DNA from: Gavia stellata
Taxonomy: Eukaryota > Chordata > Aves > Gaviiformes > Gaviidae
Length of the DNA stretch: 64,000 nt
Direction of reading: 5' to 3'
NCBI RefSeq assembly: GCF_030936135.1
Contig: NC_082637.1
Span: 434,001 to 498,000 of the forward strand
Position numbers and translations under genes: made by a program. Of this stretch, positions 63,301-64,000 are shown one piece after another. Below the pieces are notes generated by a model. That model ran no database searches, was not told the origin of the DNA, and saw only the letters and a program-made list of their open reading frames with translations. Positions within the stretch are counted from its first letter, which is position 1. The number at the start of each line of letters is the position of its first letter.

Positions 63301-64000
63301 GGTGCGGGAAGAGGGTGGAAAGTGAAGAGGGAAGGGCAGGAGTTGGGTTACACAACAAAGGAAAAGCAAAAGAAACTGTTTGAAAGGTTGTCAGAACACT
63401 TATGATGGATTTACTCTGCCCATGAGGAGTTAGACTGAAACCCAGCAGATGGTTTCACATAGGCCAATAAACAGCTGTTGGATGAGAACTGGTTTAATGG
63501 CTGGCTTTGAATACAAAATGGGTGAGGACTTCTGTTCCAAAACAGTAATGAGTAAGAATTGCTGTACATGCCCAATACATCATTTTCAATCAGCTTATAG
63601 TTGTTTCATTTTTCATTCAAATGTTTTTAAAGTACATCTCTGTTTTTTGTCTCAGGAAAAAATGAAGACTTTTTGGTTATCTGAGATCAAAACCTAGTCA
63701 GTTACAATTTTCTATGAGACATGTATTCTTGCTCCCTCTTGGTGCAACTTGCCACCACTCACAGTTTTTTCACTGGAATTTTGAAAAAATAGTTTGCCTA
63801 AACCTGTTTCGTGTGACAGAGGAAGCTGGGATCCAAATCTCCTCCAACTTTGAATCTTAGCAGAAATTAGATCTGTCATTTCTCAAAGTTTTTCACTTCA
63901 CTGGAAAGTTTTGCACTCGTGTAAAACACTTCAGTAGTCCTTGGGTGCAGAATAACTCTCCGTCAAGTGGTTAGCATGCTTTGTTTCTGAATATTATATT
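60384..64000 (+). other. ALPK2 intron (partial, runs off the window)
   Basis: Follows the GTAAGT donor. AT-rich, with a T run near 62786 and no exon resembling the next part of ALPK2. The next coding exon must lie beyond the right edge. Confidence 0.7.

Overview
This window is vertebrate nuclear DNA, most likely from a bird. It has long AT-rich introns with GT/AG splice sites, one CpG island, a CR1-type LINE 3' end at about 51.2 kb, and a complete solo LTR of a type I recognise as common in bird genomes (38570-39137, with a 5-bp target duplication). There is no bacterial-style gene organisation and no CRISPR array, tRNA or rRNA that I could see.

The minus strand from 45129 down to 10444 carries MALT1, the paracaspase of the CARD11-BCL10-MALT1 complex. 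All 17 coding exons could be placed with compatible intron phases. Together they give 2442 nt (813 residues plus stop), against 824 residues in human as I remember it. The order is death domain (exons 1-2), two Ig domains (exons 3-6), a linker of three tiny phase-1 exons (7-9), the caspase-like protease (exons 10-13, His395 and Cys444), a third Ig domain (exons 14-16 and the start of 17), and a C-terminal tail with TRAF6-type motifs. The first exon lies in a CpG island at about 44.58-45.33 kb. Two sequence differences stand out: the human auto-cleavage residue Arg149 is Trp133 here, and a MALT1-consensus-like LASR tetrapeptide lies in the C-terminal tail.

The plus strand from about 52.9 kb onward carries the 5' part of ALPK2 (alpha-kinase 2), head to head with MALT1 as in human. 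One long exon, open from 58914 to 60383, matches human ALPK2 well. The sequence just upstream (58665-58913) still resembles the end of the ALPK2 Ig domain but contains stops and frame changes. A second Ig-like exon candidate is at 52938-53059. This suggests either an eroded Ig domain with a downstream start, or assembly errors. The kinase domain lies beyond the right edge.

The left 10 kb is mostly the presumed MALT1 3' UTR and intergenic DNA. It also contains one unidentified minus-strand exon-like reading frame (1758-2181) broken by a single-base frame change in an A8 run. I found no clearly new multi-gene system. The items most worth a second look are the ALPK2 Ig decay, the changed MALT1 auto-processing sites and the unidentified left-end exon.
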